A DNA stretch of 64,000 bases from Vibrio algicola (GCF_009601765.2 NZ_CP045699.1:558001-622000), one strand, 5' to 3'; shown: positions 7,699 to 21,466, counted from the first letter of the stretch. The notes: generated from the letters alone by a model not told the origin. Made by a program: numbers and translations.

Positions 7699-10485
7699 TT
7701 AACCTAAATACTCATCTGCTGCTTGTACTATCTTCGCCATCTCATCTTGTAATTCAAATAACTCAGGTTCGATATCTTCAATTGATTGCTCTGCTCGCAG
7801 TGCGGTTTCAATTGTGGCGCACACATTTTGCAGCTTAGGCACACCACAGTAGGCGCAGCTGCCATGAAGTTTATGCACGATTGCCAATAATTCGGCTTCT
7901 GCGCCTGCAGGGGTTGCTAATGCGGATTCGATTTGTTGATCCACTTGCGGAATAAACTCAACCAGCATGTGTAGCATTTCTTGGGCTAAGTCGGTTTTAT
8001 TGGCCGCTTGTTTTAATGCCATTAGCCAATCAATACAACCATCAGATAAGCTTAATGGGTTATGCGTTTTGTCTTGCTTATCTTCCGGCGATTCTAGTTT
8101 TTCAATGGTTCCTGATACCGTGTATGGGTTCCAATGTACTAATAGCTGATGCAATACATGCTCTTCAATTGGTTTTGATAAATAATCATCCATGCCGGAT
8201 TGCAGCAGGCGTTCGCGCTCACCATCGATAGCATGGGCAGTAACGGCGATTACTGGGGTATGACTGTTTAATTGCGATGCTCGAATATGCTCACATGCGG
8301 TCACGCCATCCATGTGCGGCATTTGGATGTCCATCAGAATAATATCAAAGCTTTGCTGACTGGCTTTGGCTACGGCTTCGGCGCCATTGGAGCAGGTGGT
8401 GACGTGCATAACTTGCTCATCGAGTAACGCACTGATCAATTTTAAGTTGGCAGGATTGTCGTCCACCGCCATCACTCGCACTGGTAGTTTTTCATTGTGC
8501 GGCGCTTCAGGGGCGGCGAGTAGCATCGATTGCGCTTGATTAGGCAGCATCATTTGCAGCAGTTTTTTGCGAATAATTGGCTTGGAAATACATTGTACCG
8601 GATACAGTTTTATCAAGTTTTCTGCCAATGCCAGTTCGGTACTTGGTAAGCCTAAAATCATTTTGGTCGAAATCGCTAAGCCTTGTTGAATTAAGAAGGC
8701 GATCTGATTTTGATCAACCGTGGCGCTTGGTGAGATATTAAGCAGCAATATATCGAATGAAGCTTGAGTCTCGGGCAGGTGATCGGAGTAGGTCACTGTC
8801 ATGCCGCTTTCAAGCAATTGTTGCTCGATAATATGAGCCGATTGATGATTTGGCTCGACCAACAACACGGATTTATCTTGTAGCTGACTCACATCAATCG
8901 CCGGAGATAGCGGCATATTGGTGGTTTGGAAGGTAATGGTAAACCAGAAGGTAGAACCTTGGTGCAAGCGACTGGTTAAGCTGATCTCGCCGCCCATTTG
9001 TTCGATCAAGTTTTGAGTGATCACCAGACCTAAGCCTGTACCGCCGTAACGACGAGAAATGCTGGCATCGGCTTGGCTAAAGGCTTGGAATAGTTGAGCT
9101 TGTTGACGCTCTGAAATACCAATACCGGTATCGCGCACAATAAATTGCACTTCGGCTTTATTTTCACTGCTGGAGCGCAATTCTACTGAAATATCAATAT
9201 TGCCACGTTCGGTAAATTTGATTGAGTTCCCGACTAAGTTGGTTAGGACTTGCTGAATGCGTAATGAATCACCGACTAAGGCCGGTGGCAGTTTTGGATC
9301 AATATTAAGCGTGATCTCCAGTCCTTTTTCATGGGCGCTGGTGGCTTGTAAACTCACCACTTCATCTAAGGTTTCTTGTAAATCGAACGGAATGTTTTCG
9401 AGCAACAGTTTACCCGCTTCAAGCTTGGAGAAGTCTAAAATATCATTAATGATCGAAAGTAAACTTTGCGCTGAGCGTTCAATGGTTTGCAGGTAATCGG
9501 CTTGGTTTGTGGTGAGTTCGGTTTTGAGCATTTGACGCGCAAAGCCAATCACACCATTAAGCGGCGTGCGTAATTCATGTGACATATTGGCTAAGAATTC
9601 AGATTTCACTCGCGCCGCTTCTTGAGCGCGTTTTTTGGCAATATCAAGCTCGATATTTTGGATCTCAAGTTGCTCTAAGGTTTCACGCAAATCTGAGGTC
9701 GCTTGGTCGATACTGTGTTGCATTTCAACATGATATTCCGACAACGACATCGCCATGGCATTGATACCACTTTTTAAAGTGTCGAGTTCGCCATGTAATT
9801 TGCCCTCAATTCGGACATCCAAATGACCACGACGAATTTTATCCACCACACTCACCATGTGAGAGATAGGCAAGGTCACATCGCGCATTAAGCGATACGC
9901 AAAAAAGCCAGATAAACCAATACCGAAAATAAGCACCATCAAGGCGGCAAAAATTTCTTGGTATTGTTGCAAGCGCAGCGAGGACATATCCAGCTCAATT
10001 GCAATATAACCTAATGCTTGGTTGGGTGTGGCTTCTTTGCCTGTCGGGTTTTCAAATTGACCTTCGGCTAAAATCGGCGAGCGTAATATCAATATATTGG
10101 CATTATTTTTGGATTGCTCGATGGTACTGATAAGCGGGATCGGCTTGGTTTTATCAAAGGTTAAAGATTGGAAGTTAGGGTGAAAATTGGAGGTAACAAA
10201 TAACTCATGATGCGAATCAAATACCGCAATACTGCGAACAATGTCAGAATGCTTGCGATGGGCATAACTAATTAAGCGCCGTACTGCTTCACGACTTTGC
10301 TGGGTCATACCGTATTCACTGGCAATCGCCAATGGCTCGATAATATCGGTGCCAGCTGTAATAAGTTGATTTTCCAAATCATTATAACGATTTAGAGTGA
10401 AGAAACCGCTTAACAATAAGCCAATAATTAATGTTGGCGCTAAGGTTAGCGTGATCACGCGGGCGCGTAAGCCATAACTTGTCAT
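7699..10485 (-). CDS. barA: Hybrid sensor histidine kinase BarA (VarS in Vibrio)
   Basis: BarA is the membrane tripartite sensor kinase that phosphorylates UvrY/VarA and so drives CsrB-type RNA expression and carbon and virulence control. The 928-residue protein has a TM segment at about 12-30, a periplasmic region, a second TM at about 178-197, a HAMP domain, and a dimerisation domain with His303 in FLANMSHELRTPLNG. It continues with the ATPase boxes (LVGNSIKFTE, DTGIGIS, GGTGLGL), a degenerate receiver-like stretch, a true receiver with Asp719 (IILMDIQMPHMDG), and a C-terminal HPt domain with His871 (VHKLHGSCAYCG). It is divergent from rlmD. The cognate regulator gene is not in the window. 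Confidence 0.95.
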   Translation of the reverse strand: MTSYGLRARVITLTLAPTLIIGLLLSGFFTLNRYNDLENQLITAGTDIIEPLAIASEYGMTQQSREAVRRLISYAHRKHSDIVRSIAVFDSHHELFVTSNFHPNFQSLTFDKTKPIPLISTIEQSKNNANILILRSPILAEGQFENPTGKEATPNQALGYIAIELDMSSLRLQQYQEIFAALMVLIFGIGLSGFFAYRLMRDVTLPISHMVSVVDKIRRGHLDVRIEGKLHGELDTLKSGINAMAMSLSEYHVEMQHSIDQATSDLRETLEQLEIQNIELDIAKKRAQEAARVKSEFLANMSHELRTPLNGVIGFARQMLKTELTTNQADYLQTIERSAQSLLSIINDILDFSKLEAGKLLLENIPFDLQETLDEVVSLQATSAHEKGLEITLNIDPKLPPALVGDSLRIQQVLTNLVGNSIKFTERGNIDISVELRSSSENKAEVQFIVRDTGIGISERQQAQLFQAFSQADASISRRYGGTGLGLVITQNLIEQMGGEISLTSRLHQGSTFWFTITFQTTNMPLSPAIDVSQLQDKSVLLVEPNHQSAHIIEQQLLESGMTVTYSDHLPETQASFDILLLNISPSATVDQNQIAFLIQQGLAISTKMILGLPSTELALAENLIKLYPVQCISKPIIRKKLLQMMLPNQAQSMLLAAPEAPHNEKLPVRVMAVDDNPANLKLISALLDEQVMHVTTCSNGAEAVAKASQQSFDIILMDIQMPHMDGVTACEHIRASQLNSHTPVIAVTAHAIDGERERLLQSGMDDYLSKPIEEHVLHQLLVHWNPYTVSGTIEKLESPEDKQDKTHNPLSLSDGCIDWLMALKQAANKTDLAQEMLHMLVEFIPQVDQQIESALATPAGAEAELLAIVHKLHGSCAYCGVPKLQNVCATIETALRAEQSIEDIEPELFELQDEMAKIVQAADEYLG

Positions 10486-10560
10486 GATTGTTTAATTACA
10501 AGCCTGTCTGGATATGGGAAAATAGCGTTCTGAAAAATATGTCGTTGTGAATATGGTATT

Positions 10561-10611
10561 TATACCGGTCTTACCCACCGCTTAACTGCAACTTCAATGG
10601 GTTTGGGTATA
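10561..10611. repeat. Short copy of repeat family B, in the barA-rlmD intergenic region
   Basis: This 51-bp stretch begins TATACC and ends GGTATA. Its right part (CTGCAACTTCAATGGGTTTG) matches the terminal inverted repeat of the family B elements at 44669 and 61100. It looks like an internally deleted remnant. The rest of the 331-bp gap (10486-10816) must hold the divergent barA and rlmD promoters, but I cannot assign them with confidence. Confidence 0.5.
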
Positions 10612-10816
10612 TACTCTGGTGACGTAATTCAATTTTCAAGAAAGCTCGATAAGTGCTTAGCTTAATCAACTATAAGCTTTTCGACAATCATAGAGTTAGA
10701 TATTCATAACGAAACGCAAGATTAACCGTGATTGTTACCGTTTTGCCGCTATTTGGTGGAACCATCGCATTTTTAAACCGTCCATATTAATAAGTATAAG
10801 CAGGTAGTGAGTCGTA

Positions 10817-12214
10817 ATGGCCAATTTTTATCAAACTAAAAAACCACAAGCAAGTCGAGCGCAGCATCAACTTGTGACTATCGAACGCCTCGATCATCAA
10901 GGGGCAGGGATTGCTTATCAAAATAAAAAACCGATCTTTGTGGAAGGTACCCTGCCTAGCGAACGTGTTTTAGTTCAAATGGTGGAAGAAAAAAGTAAAT
11001 TCTCTAAAGCGAAGCTGATCAAAGTTGAACAAGCAAGCACCCAACGTATCGATGCTTTTTGCCCGCACTATCAAGAGTGTGGCGGTTGTAACTTGCAGCA
11101 TTTGAGCCATGATGATCAGATTGCACATAAAGCTCAGTCATTAACTCAATTGATGACGAAATTTGCTGGCAAGGCGTTAAAAAACAGCATGGAAAACCAA
11201 GGTGAATTGCCTTTAGCTGCGCCGATTATTGCGAATGATACCGGTTATCGTCGTCGTGCTCGTATCAGCTTAATGTTTGATATTAAAACCCAATCGCTGC
11301 AATTTGGCTTTCGTCAAAAAAGCAGTAAAAATATTGTCAATGTCACCGACTGCCCCGTACTCGAGCCGCAATTAAATGCGTTGTTGCCAAGCATTAAAGC
11401 ATTGCTTGATACCTTAGAGCAACCAAGAAAACTAGGCCATGTTGAAGTGGTATTTGATGGTACTAATAAAGCGATGTTGCTACGTCATACCGCAGCCCTT
11501 ACGGCGCAAGAGCATCAGTCTTTAGTCGATTTTGCCAAGCACAATGCGCTGACTTTATACTTGTCGCCAAATCAAGGTGAATTAGATTGTGTGGTGGGTG
11601 AGGCGTTAGTTTGCCAAGAAACCGGTAGTAAAATTGCTTTTTTACCGAATGATTTTATCCAAGTTAACCAAAATGTGAATCAAGCGATGGTCGAGCAGGC
11701 GGTAGATTGGTTAGGATTAACCTCTCAAGACCGAGTGTTAGATTTATTCAGTGGTTTGGGTAACTTTAGCTTTTCAATGGCTAAGCAAGCGGAGCATGTT
11801 GTTGGCATCGAAGGGGTCGAAGCGATGGTGCAACGCGCGACTGAAAATGCCAAATTGAATAACATTGAAAATGTCGAGTTCTATCAAGCTGATCTTGAAC
11901 AAGATTTGTTGCAAGCGCCTTGGGCCAAAAAACAATTTAATAAAGTGCTACTTGATCCGGCTCGTGCGGGGGCATCTGGCATCATAGAGCGAATTGCTTC
12001 ACTTGGCGCGCAAGCCGTTGTGTATGTGTCTTGTAATCCTGCCACGTTAGCGCGCGATAGCCAAAACCTGCTCAATCAAGGCTATGAGCTGCATAAACTA
12101 GGGATGTTAGATATGTTCCCTCATACCAGCCATCTCGAATCCATGGCGTTATTTATCAAGACCGGAAAAGTGAAAAAAAACACCACCAAAAAACCAGTTA
12201 AATTCAAATTATAA
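10817..12214 (+). CDS. rlmD: 23S rRNA (uracil-1939-C5)-methyltransferase
   Basis: RlmD (RumA) methylates U1939 of 23S rRNA using S-adenosylmethionine. The 465-residue protein has an N-terminal TRAM domain, the iron-sulfur cysteine cluster [15 protein letters not shown] near residues 80-95, the SAM-binding motif [11 protein letters not shown] near residue 310, and the catalytic motif [12 protein letters not shown] near residue 405. The C-terminal tail is lysine-rich. It lies 101 nt upstream of relA, the conserved barA-rlmD-relA order. Confidence 0.97.
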   Translation: MANFYQTKKPQASRAQHQLVTIERLDHQGAGIAYQNKKPIFVEGTLPSERVLVQMVEEKSKFSKAKLIKVEQASTQRIDAFCPHYQECGGCNLQHLSHDDQIAHKAQSLTQLMTKFAGKALKNSMENQGELPLAAPIIANDTGYRRRARISLMFDIKTQSLQFGFRQKSSKNIVNVTDCPVLEPQLNALLPSIKALLDTLEQPRKLGHVEVVFDGTNKAMLLRHTAALTAQEHQSLVDFAKHNALTLYLSPNQGELDCVVGEALVCQETGSKIAFLPNDFIQVNQNVNQAMVEQAVDWLGLTSQDRVLDLFSGLGNFSFSMAKQAEHVVGIEGVEAMVQRATENAKLNNIENVEFYQADLEQDLLQAPWAKKQFNKVLLDPARAGASGIIERIASLGAQAVVYVSCNPATLARDSQNLLNQGYELHKLGMLDMFPHTSHLESMALFIKTGKVKKNTTKKPVKFKL

Positions 12215-12315
12215 CCGGTGACATAGGCGCTAAGACAAGATGCGAAAAGCGAAACTCAATACGTTTTAAGCATCTTGCAGCCTAAATTTTTCGCCGTTAT
12301 TTAAAGGAAGATGTA

Positions 12316-14532
12316 ATGGTCGCAGTCAGAAGTGCGCATTTAAATAAACATGAAGAGTTTGAGCTAGAAGCTTGGATTGAAAGCCTTCATCAAGATGGAA
12401 AAACCAGCAATAAGTTAAAGCAAGTTTATCAGCAATGTGAAGAAATGCTGGTGGGCGAAAGCAATAAAGAATTATTACTGTGGCGCGGTCGTGAAATGAT
12501 CGAGATTTTGATCACCCTGTCGATGGATCGCCCAACACTGCTTGCTGCCCAACTTTTCCCGATTGTGTCGGAAGGCTTATTTGAGCGCGAAGCATTAACC
12601 GAAATTTATGGCAAAGAAATCGTTAAGTTGATTGATGGCGTGGATGAAATGGCGGCAATCGGCCAACTTAACGTCAGTATGAATGATTCCGAAGCCTCTG
12701 AGCAAGTCGATAATGTCCGCCGCATGCTATTGGCGATGGTGGATGATTTTCGTTGTGTGATCATCAAATTGGCTGAACGTATTTGTAATTTGCGTGAAGT
12801 GAAAAATGAGCCGGATGATATTCGTCAAGCGGCTGCCAAAGAGTGCGCCAATATCTACGCACCACTGGCGAACCGTTTAGGTATTGGTCAGCTAAAATGG
12901 GAAATTGAAGATTACGCCTTCCGTTATCAATGTTCTGATACCTATAAAAAAATCGCCAAACAATTGTCAGAGCGCCGCATTGTGCGCGAGCAGTATATTC
13001 ACGATTTTGTCACCGATTTATCGCAAGATATGAAAGCGGCAAATATCAATGCCGATGTGAGCGGGCGACCAAAGCATATCTACAGTATTTGGCGCAAGAT
13101 GCAGAAAAAAAATCTTGAGTTTGATGAACTGTTTGATGTGCGAGCGGTGCGAATTATTGCCGATCAACTGCAAGACTGTTATGGCGCACTTGGCATGGTT
13201 CACACCAAATATAAGCATCTTCCAAGTGAGTTTGATGATTATGTTGCCAATCCGAAGCCTAATGGTTATCAATCGATTCACACTGTGGTACTTGGGCCTG
13301 AAGGCAAAACGATTGAGATCCAAATTCGTACTAAGCAAATGCATGAAGATTCCGAACTTGGGGTCGCTGCGCATTGGAAATACAAAGAAGGCAGTAGCGC
13401 GGTACGCAGTGGTTACGATGAAAAAATCACTTGGTTGCGTAAACTGATCGATTGGCAAGAAGAGATGGCGGATTCTGGCGAAATGCTGGATGAGTTACGC
13501 AGTCAGGTATTTGACGACCGTGTGTATGCCTTTACGCCAAGAGGTGATGTGGTTGATTTACCTATGGGGGCTACGCCTCTTGATTTTGCTTATCATATTC
13601 ACTCTGAAGTGGGCCATCGTTGTATTGGTGCCAAAGTGGGTGGGCGTATTGTCCCATTTACCCATAAATTGGCGATGGGCGATCAAGTTGAAATTATCAC
13701 CCAAAAAGAACCGAATCCATCTCGAGATTGGCTAAACCCAACGCTAGGGTTTGTCCATTCTGGTCGCGCGCGCGCAAAGATTAACGCGTGGTTTAGAAAA
13801 CTCGGACGCGATAAAAACTTAGAAGCGGGGAAAGATATCCTCGAATCTGAACTGCAAAAGATTGGCGCGACATTAAAAGATGCGCAGAAATATGCCTTGA
13901 AGCGTTTTAACGTCAACACCAATGATGAATTGTTTGTTGGTATCGGCAGTGGTGACTTACGCATTAACCAAGTAGTTAATCATATCAATGCCTTGGTCAA
14001 TAAGCCGACCGCTGAAGAAGAAGATAAACAAGCGCTCGCTCGACTACAAGAAGCGAAAGCGACCCATGAAAGCCGCCCAAGAAAAGATGCAGTTGTGGTG
14101 CAAGGGGTGGATAACTTAATGAGTCATTTAGCGCGTTGTTGTCAGCCGATCCCAGGTGATGAGATCCGTGGCTACATTACTCAAGGTCGTGGCATTTCAG
14201 TCCACCGCAGTGATTGTGAGCAGTTAAGTGAGCTCAATCATCATGCCCCAGAGCGTATTATTGATACTGTGTGGGGTGGGGGTTCAAATGGCGTTTATAT
14301 CTTAACCATAAGAGTGGAAGCGTTAGAGCGAGTGGGCCTATTAAAAGATATCACCACCTTGATCTCGAACGAGAAACTGAAAGTGAACAGCATGAACAGC
14401 CGCACCGACTATAAACGTCAAATGACCATTATGGATTTCCACTTAGAAGTTCACAATGTTGAGGTGCTGGCGCGAATACTGGCACGGATTGAGCAGATAA
14501 AAGATGTGCTTAGGGTTAAGCGCTTGAAATAA
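12316..14532 (+). CDS. relA: GTP pyrophosphokinase RelA
   Basis: RelA binds ribosomes carrying uncharged tRNA and makes (p)ppGpp, the stringent-response alarmone. The 738-residue protein has the degenerate N-terminal hydrolase-like region, the synthetase domain (GRPKHIYSIWRKM; EFDELFDVRAVRII; KPNGYQSIHT), a TGS domain (VYAFTPRGDVVDLP), the conserved cysteine region SHLARCCQPIPGDEI and a C-terminal ACT domain. The missing His-Asp pair in the first domain fits a synthetase-only RelA rather than SpoT. A TAAAGGAAG ribosome site precedes the ATG, and a terminator follows the stop. Confidence 0.97.
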   Translation: MVAVRSAHLNKHEEFELEAWIESLHQDGKTSNKLKQVYQQCEEMLVGESNKELLLWRGREMIEILITLSMDRPTLLAAQLFPIVSEGLFEREALTEIYGKEIVKLIDGVDEMAAIGQLNVSMNDSEASEQVDNVRRMLLAMVDDFRCVIIKLAERICNLREVKNEPDDIRQAAAKECANIYAPLANRLGIGQLKWEIEDYAFRYQCSDTYKKIAKQLSERRIVREQYIHDFVTDLSQDMKAANINADVSGRPKHIYSIWRKMQKKNLEFDELFDVRAVRIIADQLQDCYGALGMVHTKYKHLPSEFDDYVANPKPNGYQSIHTVVLGPEGKTIEIQIRTKQMHEDSELGVAAHWKYKEGSSAVRSGYDEKITWLRKLIDWQEEMADSGEMLDELRSQVFDDRVYAFTPRGDVVDLPMGATPLDFAYHIHSEVGHRCIGAKVGGRIVPFTHKLAMGDQVEIITQKEPNPSRDWLNPTLGFVHSGRARAKINAWFRKLGRDKNLEAGKDILESELQKIGATLKDAQKYALKRFNVNTNDELFVGIGSGDLRINQVVNHINALVNKPTAEEEDKQALARLQEAKATHESRPRKDAVVVQGVDNLMSHLARCCQPIPGDEIRGYITQGRGISVHRSDCEQLSELNHHAPERIIDTVWGGGSNGVYILTIRVEALERVGLLKDITTLISNEKLKVNSMNSRTDYKRQMTIMDFHLEVHNVEVLARILARIEQIKDVLRVKRLK

Positions 14533-14540
14533 CCGTTATC

Positions 14541-14570
14541 AAACACCGCTTATCTTAGCGGTGTTTTCTT
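14541..14570 (+). terminator. Rho-independent terminator after relA
   Basis: A perfect 10-bp stem (AAACACCGCT at 14541-14550 with AGCGGTGTTT at 14557-14566) with a 6-nt loop is followed by TCTT. It separates relA from the mazG-like gene. Confidence 0.85.
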
Positions 14571-14626
14571 ATCCCCAAAGTCTTTGACGCTGTTACTTCA
14601 ATGACTTTGACGATGTGACAGAATGA

Positions 14627-16938
<2,312 letters not shown>

Positions 16939-16973
16939 CGTAGCGAATACAAGTAAAAGCAGTTTCAACACTT

Positions 16974-17002
16974 CTAAGGTTAAGCTCATGTTTAGCCTTA
17001 GA
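16974..17002 (+). promoter_or_regulatory. Hairpin between pyrG and eno
   Basis: An imperfect 10-bp stem (CTAAGGTTAA 16974-16983 with TTAGCCTTAG ending at 17001) lacks a T run. It may partly end pyrG transcripts or be a processing site in a pyrG-eno transcript. The eno leader has a good AACGAGGAAAC ribosome site downstream. Confidence 0.35.
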
Positions 17003-17073
17003 GGATTTAAAAAGTAAGATGTAAAAAAGGATACGGATAGTTGCAAAATTTGTGCTGCTATCCATTAGTTTGA

Positions 17074-18408
<1,335 letters not shown>

Positions 18409-18450
18409 TTCTTCTGCCTTTGGGCAAAGTATTAACTGATTAAACTTTTG

Positions 18451-18484
18451 AAATCCCTGTCTAGCAATAGACGGGGATTTTTTT
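18451..18484 (+). terminator. Rho-independent terminator after eno
   Basis: A 13-bp stem with one G-U pair (AAATCCCTGTCTA 18451-18463 with TAGACGGGGATTT 18468-18480) and a 4-nt loop runs into seven T residues. Confidence 0.92.
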
Positions 18485-18545
18485 GTCTGTAGAAAATCAC
18501 TCAATCCCGTATAATCATCGACTGTTAAAAACCAGCACCCGCGAT

Positions 18546-18590
18546 CGTCATTCCGTACATGAGCCTAAGGGAAGAAGATACGGGATCTCG
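18546..18590 (+). repeat. REP-like repeat family D, copy 1
   Basis: This 45-bp unit starts CGTCATTCCGTACATGAGCC and ends GGGATCTC. It matches 44444-44487 in the same orientation, with about three quarters identity. It lies in the eno-tadA gap and is typical of short extragenic repeats in marine gammaproteobacteria. Confidence 0.55.
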
Positions 18591-18685
18591 CTTTTGCTTT
18601 ACGGCAAGAAGCATAATATTTAAGGTGCCGGAGACTTAATCTCAATAGAATAAAATGACTGTATTTAATAGCGACGGAATCTTTA

Positions 18686-19180
18686 ATGCCCCAATTTAGT
18701 CCCCAAGATGAACAATTTATGCGCCGTGCGATAGAGCTGGCATCCCAAGCTGAAGCCAATGGCGAAGTGCCTGTTGGGGCGTTGTTGGTTAAAGACGGAA
18801 TCATCATCGCCGAAGGCTGGAATGCGGCTATTGGTGAGCATGACGCCACCGCCCATGCTGAAATATCGACCTTACGAAAGGCTGGGCAAGCATTAGAAAA
18901 CTATCGCTTACTCGACACGACCTTATATGTCACGTTAGAGCCTTGCCCTATGTGCGCCGGAGCGCTGTTACATAGTCGAGTCAAGCGTATTGTTTATGGC
19001 GCGCCCGATTTAAAAGCAGGAGCGGCAGGGACGGTATTGAATCTGTTTGAAAGCCAAGCATCGTATCATTACGCCGAAGTAGAAGGTGGGTTGCTGGCCG
19101 ATGAATGCCGTGAGCAGTTGCAACAATTTTTCCGACGTCGCCGTAAGGAAATTAAGCAAAAAAGAAAAGATGAGCGTTAA
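18686..19180 (+). CDS. tadA: tRNA-specific adenosine deaminase
   Basis: TadA deaminates A34 of tRNA-Arg(ACG) to inosine, allowing one tRNA to read several arginine codons. The 164-residue zinc enzyme has the HAEI motif near residue 57 and the PCPMCAGALLHSRV motif near residue 87, with catalytic Glu and zinc-binding His and two Cys. The C-terminus is basic. It lies near mltF and purL, as in E. coli. An E. coli-like start at this ATG fits the family length. Confidence 0.96.
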   Translation: MPQFSPQDEQFMRRAIELASQAEANGEVPVGALLVKDGIIIAEGWNAAIGEHDATAHAEISTLRKAGQALENYRLLDTTLYVTLEPCPMCAGALLHSRVKRIVYGAPDLKAGAAGTVLNLFESQASYHYAEVEGGLLADECREQLQQFFRRRRKEIKQKRKDER

Positions 19181-19343
19181 TCATTGAATATCAATCAGCT
19201 CAATAAAAAGGATGGTTCGGCAAATTAGCAATGATCCATTTGCCGCAGGTTGTGTTGGTTATGGTGCTGTTAGAAGTGATAGAAGTATTGCAGTCGTTAT
19301 TGGGTAAAAGGTATTCATTCAAATAACAGAGGTAGGGTGAACT

Positions 19344-19501
19344 ATGACACGACCTCAGCACAAAACACGAAGCTACGATGTCGCCAAATCACTTTCTTTT
19401 TGTTGTTCGATAACATGCGCTTTCTACGGGTTGAGCTTGAATTGCGTGAAAATAATGAACTGGTGATTTTTTTTCGAGAGAACATTGGTATATCTCCTTA
19501 G
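19344..19501 (+). pseudogene. Possible broken small gene
   Basis: An ATG with a good ribosome site (AGAGGTAGGGTGA) opens a 40-codon frame (begins MTRPQHKTRSYDVAKSLSF). A shift near 19400, in a T-rich stretch, would join it to a frame ending FLRVELELRENNELVIFF at TAG 19499-19501. The second frame looks protein-like in composition. I do not recognise either part. The rest of the 545-bp gap 19181-19725 shows nothing else except the terminator near its end. Confidence 0.25.
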
Positions 19502-19664
19502 TCATCGTCATGTATTGATGTATAAAGCATTTTCTATATGAAGCACCTTGGTATAGATCATTGCTACATACATCAAAGGTGAATATCTTAAGTATAGTGA
19601 CTTTTTAAGCCTTCCTTTGCTAAGTCGATCTCAGTCTAGATAATCAATGTGACAGTTAAATGAA

Positions 19665-19710
19665 TGGGCTAAGTATGTGTGTACTTAGCCCATGCTGTTT
19701 TCTCTTTTTT
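19665..19710. terminator. Terminator between tadA and mltF
   Basis: A perfect 11-bp stem (TGGGCTAAGTA 19665-19675 with TACTTAGCCCA 19682-19692) and a 6-nt loop are followed on the + strand by a T-rich tract. The hairpin also lies just beyond the mltF stop on the - strand, so it may act for both convergent transcripts. Confidence 0.75.
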
Positions 19711-19725
19711 GTTTCTATAGATGCT

Positions 19726-21246
19726 CTATTTTGATTCTGCGGCTGGTTGCTCGGTGTTGGTTGCAGTACTGACCGCCGCGCTCACCGCACTACTCACGGG
19801 GGCATCAATCACCGTAAAATCGGCATCAAGATTGTCGTTACGGATTTCTTGTTTTTCTTGTGCTTCATAACCAATAATTGTTTGGTAATAACGACGGATA
19901 TTTTCTACATAGTTCTTCGCTTCACTCCCTCGGGCATAGCCATAACGGGTATAACGGTAGTAACCAGGAAGTTGCAGTTTCGGTAAGCGTGCCTTCACAT
20001 CTGTCCAAGAATCAGGATTGGCCTTTTGCGCTTTAGTCAGTCTACGAGCATCCATAACATGACCAAAACCTAAGTTATAGGATGCTAAAGCAAACCAGAT
20101 TTTTTCGTGCTCAGGGATTGAATCGGGGATCCGTTTCACAATGCCGCGTAAATAAGTCACACCACCTTGGATCGATTGAGCCGGGATCAGTCGGTTTTTA
20201 ACATTCACCATTTTAGCGGTTGATTGGGTCAGCATCATCATGCCGCGCACTCCAGTTGGAGAGGTGGCGTAAGGGTTCCAATGCGATTCTTGATACGATA
20301 ATGCCGCAATTAAACGCCAATCAAATTCTTTCGAATAGGTCTGAAATAGCTTTTTATATTTAGGTAATTTGCTGTCTAATGAGCGAATAAAAGCACGAGT
20401 ATCCACATAGTCAAAACTTTGAATATGGCCAAAATACTTCTCTTCCAGACGGGCTAATTTACCTGATTGGTTCATGTTACCGAAAAACTCTAGCATCATG
20501 GCGTACAGAGAATCATTATCTGATTTGCGGATGTACCAAGAAATAGGTTGATCTTCGGTGAGTTCAAATGCTGTGGCTAAGCGGGGATGTAGCCTTTGGT
20601 TGATTGATAATGAAATGGAATCGACCACCGTAAAATCGATATCTCCAGTTGATACTTTTTTTAACAGATCGTTAGTATCATTATTTTCGACGGTTTCCCA
20701 GGTTAATTTTGGGTTGTCTTTGGCGAGGTTTTGTAGTGTTTGATCGAATTCAGATCCTTTAACCACCACAAAGTTTTCTTTATTTTCGCTGCTTTGTTTT
20801 TCGATTAACTGTTTCAGGTTGCGTGGTCGCCAAGTACCTTTGCGGTAGACCACTTGTTGGCTAGCATAGTAATAAGCCGGACCAACATTGAAGTGTTTTA
20901 ATCGCTCAGGCGTGTGGCTAATTCCCGCGGCAATCATATCCACTTCATGATTTTTTAAGGCTGGGAAAAGCCCACTTGAGTGATAAGCCGGTTTAATTTC
21001 TAGCTTTACTCCAAGCTCTTTGGCGAATCTTTGCGCAAGTTCATAATCCAATCCGGTCGGACCATCGGTGCCGATAAAATAAGAAATTTGATTGTTCAAA
21101 GTTCCAACGCGTAATACACCACGTTGTTGGATCTGCTCTAAGTCAGACAAAGGCTTAGTATCTGGTTGGCAAGCGGTTAATCCTATTAGGATACATAGCA
21201 CCACTAACCAGCGTTTATATTGGAAATGAGAGTGAAATTTAGTCAA
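19726..21246 (-). CDS. mltF: Membrane-bound lytic murein transglycosylase F
   Basis: MltF cleaves peptidoglycan glycan strands and forms 1,6-anhydro-muropeptides. The 506-residue protein has a signal peptide with a lipobox-like LTAC near residues 23-26, an N-terminal solute-binding-protein-like domain (GVLRVGTLNNQISYFIG onward; DYELAQRFAKELGV), and a C-terminal SLT domain with the catalytic Glu in LSYQESHWNPYATSPTG and the GVRGMMMLT motif. The C-terminus is an alanine/serine/threonine-rich tail. It is divergent from purL, as in E. coli. The lipobox suggests outer-membrane anchoring. Confidence 0.93.
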   Translation of the reverse strand: MTKFHSHFQYKRWLVVLCILIGLTACQPDTKPLSDLEQIQQRGVLRVGTLNNQISYFIGTDGPTGLDYELAQRFAKELGVKLEIKPAYHSSGLFPALKNHEVDMIAAGISHTPERLKHFNVGPAYYYASQQVVYRKGTWRPRNLKQLIEKQSSENKENFVVVKGSEFDQTLQNLAKDNPKLTWETVENNDTNDLLKKVSTGDIDFTVVDSISLSINQRLHPRLATAFELTEDQPISWYIRKSDNDSLYAMMLEFFGNMNQSGKLARLEEKYFGHIQSFDYVDTRAFIRSLDSKLPKYKKLFQTYSKEFDWRLIAALSYQESHWNPYATSPTGVRGMMMLTQSTAKMVNVKNRLIPAQSIQGGVTYLRGIVKRIPDSIPEHEKIWFALASYNLGFGHVMDARRLTKAQKANPDSWTDVKARLPKLQLPGYYRYTRYGYARGSEAKNYVENIRRYYQTIIGYEAQEKQEIRNDNLDADFTVIDAPVSSAVSAAVSTATNTEQPAAESK

Positions 21247-21415
21247 AAAGGGGATCTCATAAAATGTTTAGACCTCCTTTATACCAAATGCAGCGGTTGT
21301 CAGCAAAGTTGTCAGAATCAGCTTATGATCTGGCTGTAACTTATAATGTTTTCGATATAATACGATTCAAATTTATCTCATTTATATTTTTTGGATTAGG
21401 CAATGAAAATAATTT

Positions 21416-21431
21416 GCGCAAACGGTTGCTT
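21416..21431. promoter_or_regulatory. PurR operator of purL
   Basis: The 16-bp GCGCAAACGGTTGCTT is close to the PurR palindrome (ACGCAAACGTTTGCGT). It lies about 30 bp before a perfect -10 hexamer TATAAT at 21461-21466 and 185 bp before the purL start. This position fits repression of purL by PurR with hypoxanthine or guanine. Confidence 0.8.
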
Positions 21432-21437
21432 TGGGTG

Positions 21438-21466
21438 TTACTTCGAGTGGGGATTTCCTCTATAAT
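21438..21466 (+). promoter_or_regulatory. Probable purL promoter
   Basis: TATAAT at 21461-21466 lies 17 bp after a weak -35 (TTACTT, 21438-21443). The PurR operator lies just upstream of the -35. Confidence 0.55.

Noticed and set aside
7967..8231. Frames on the + strand within barA
   Set aside because: They are antisense shadows of a conserved kinase gene.
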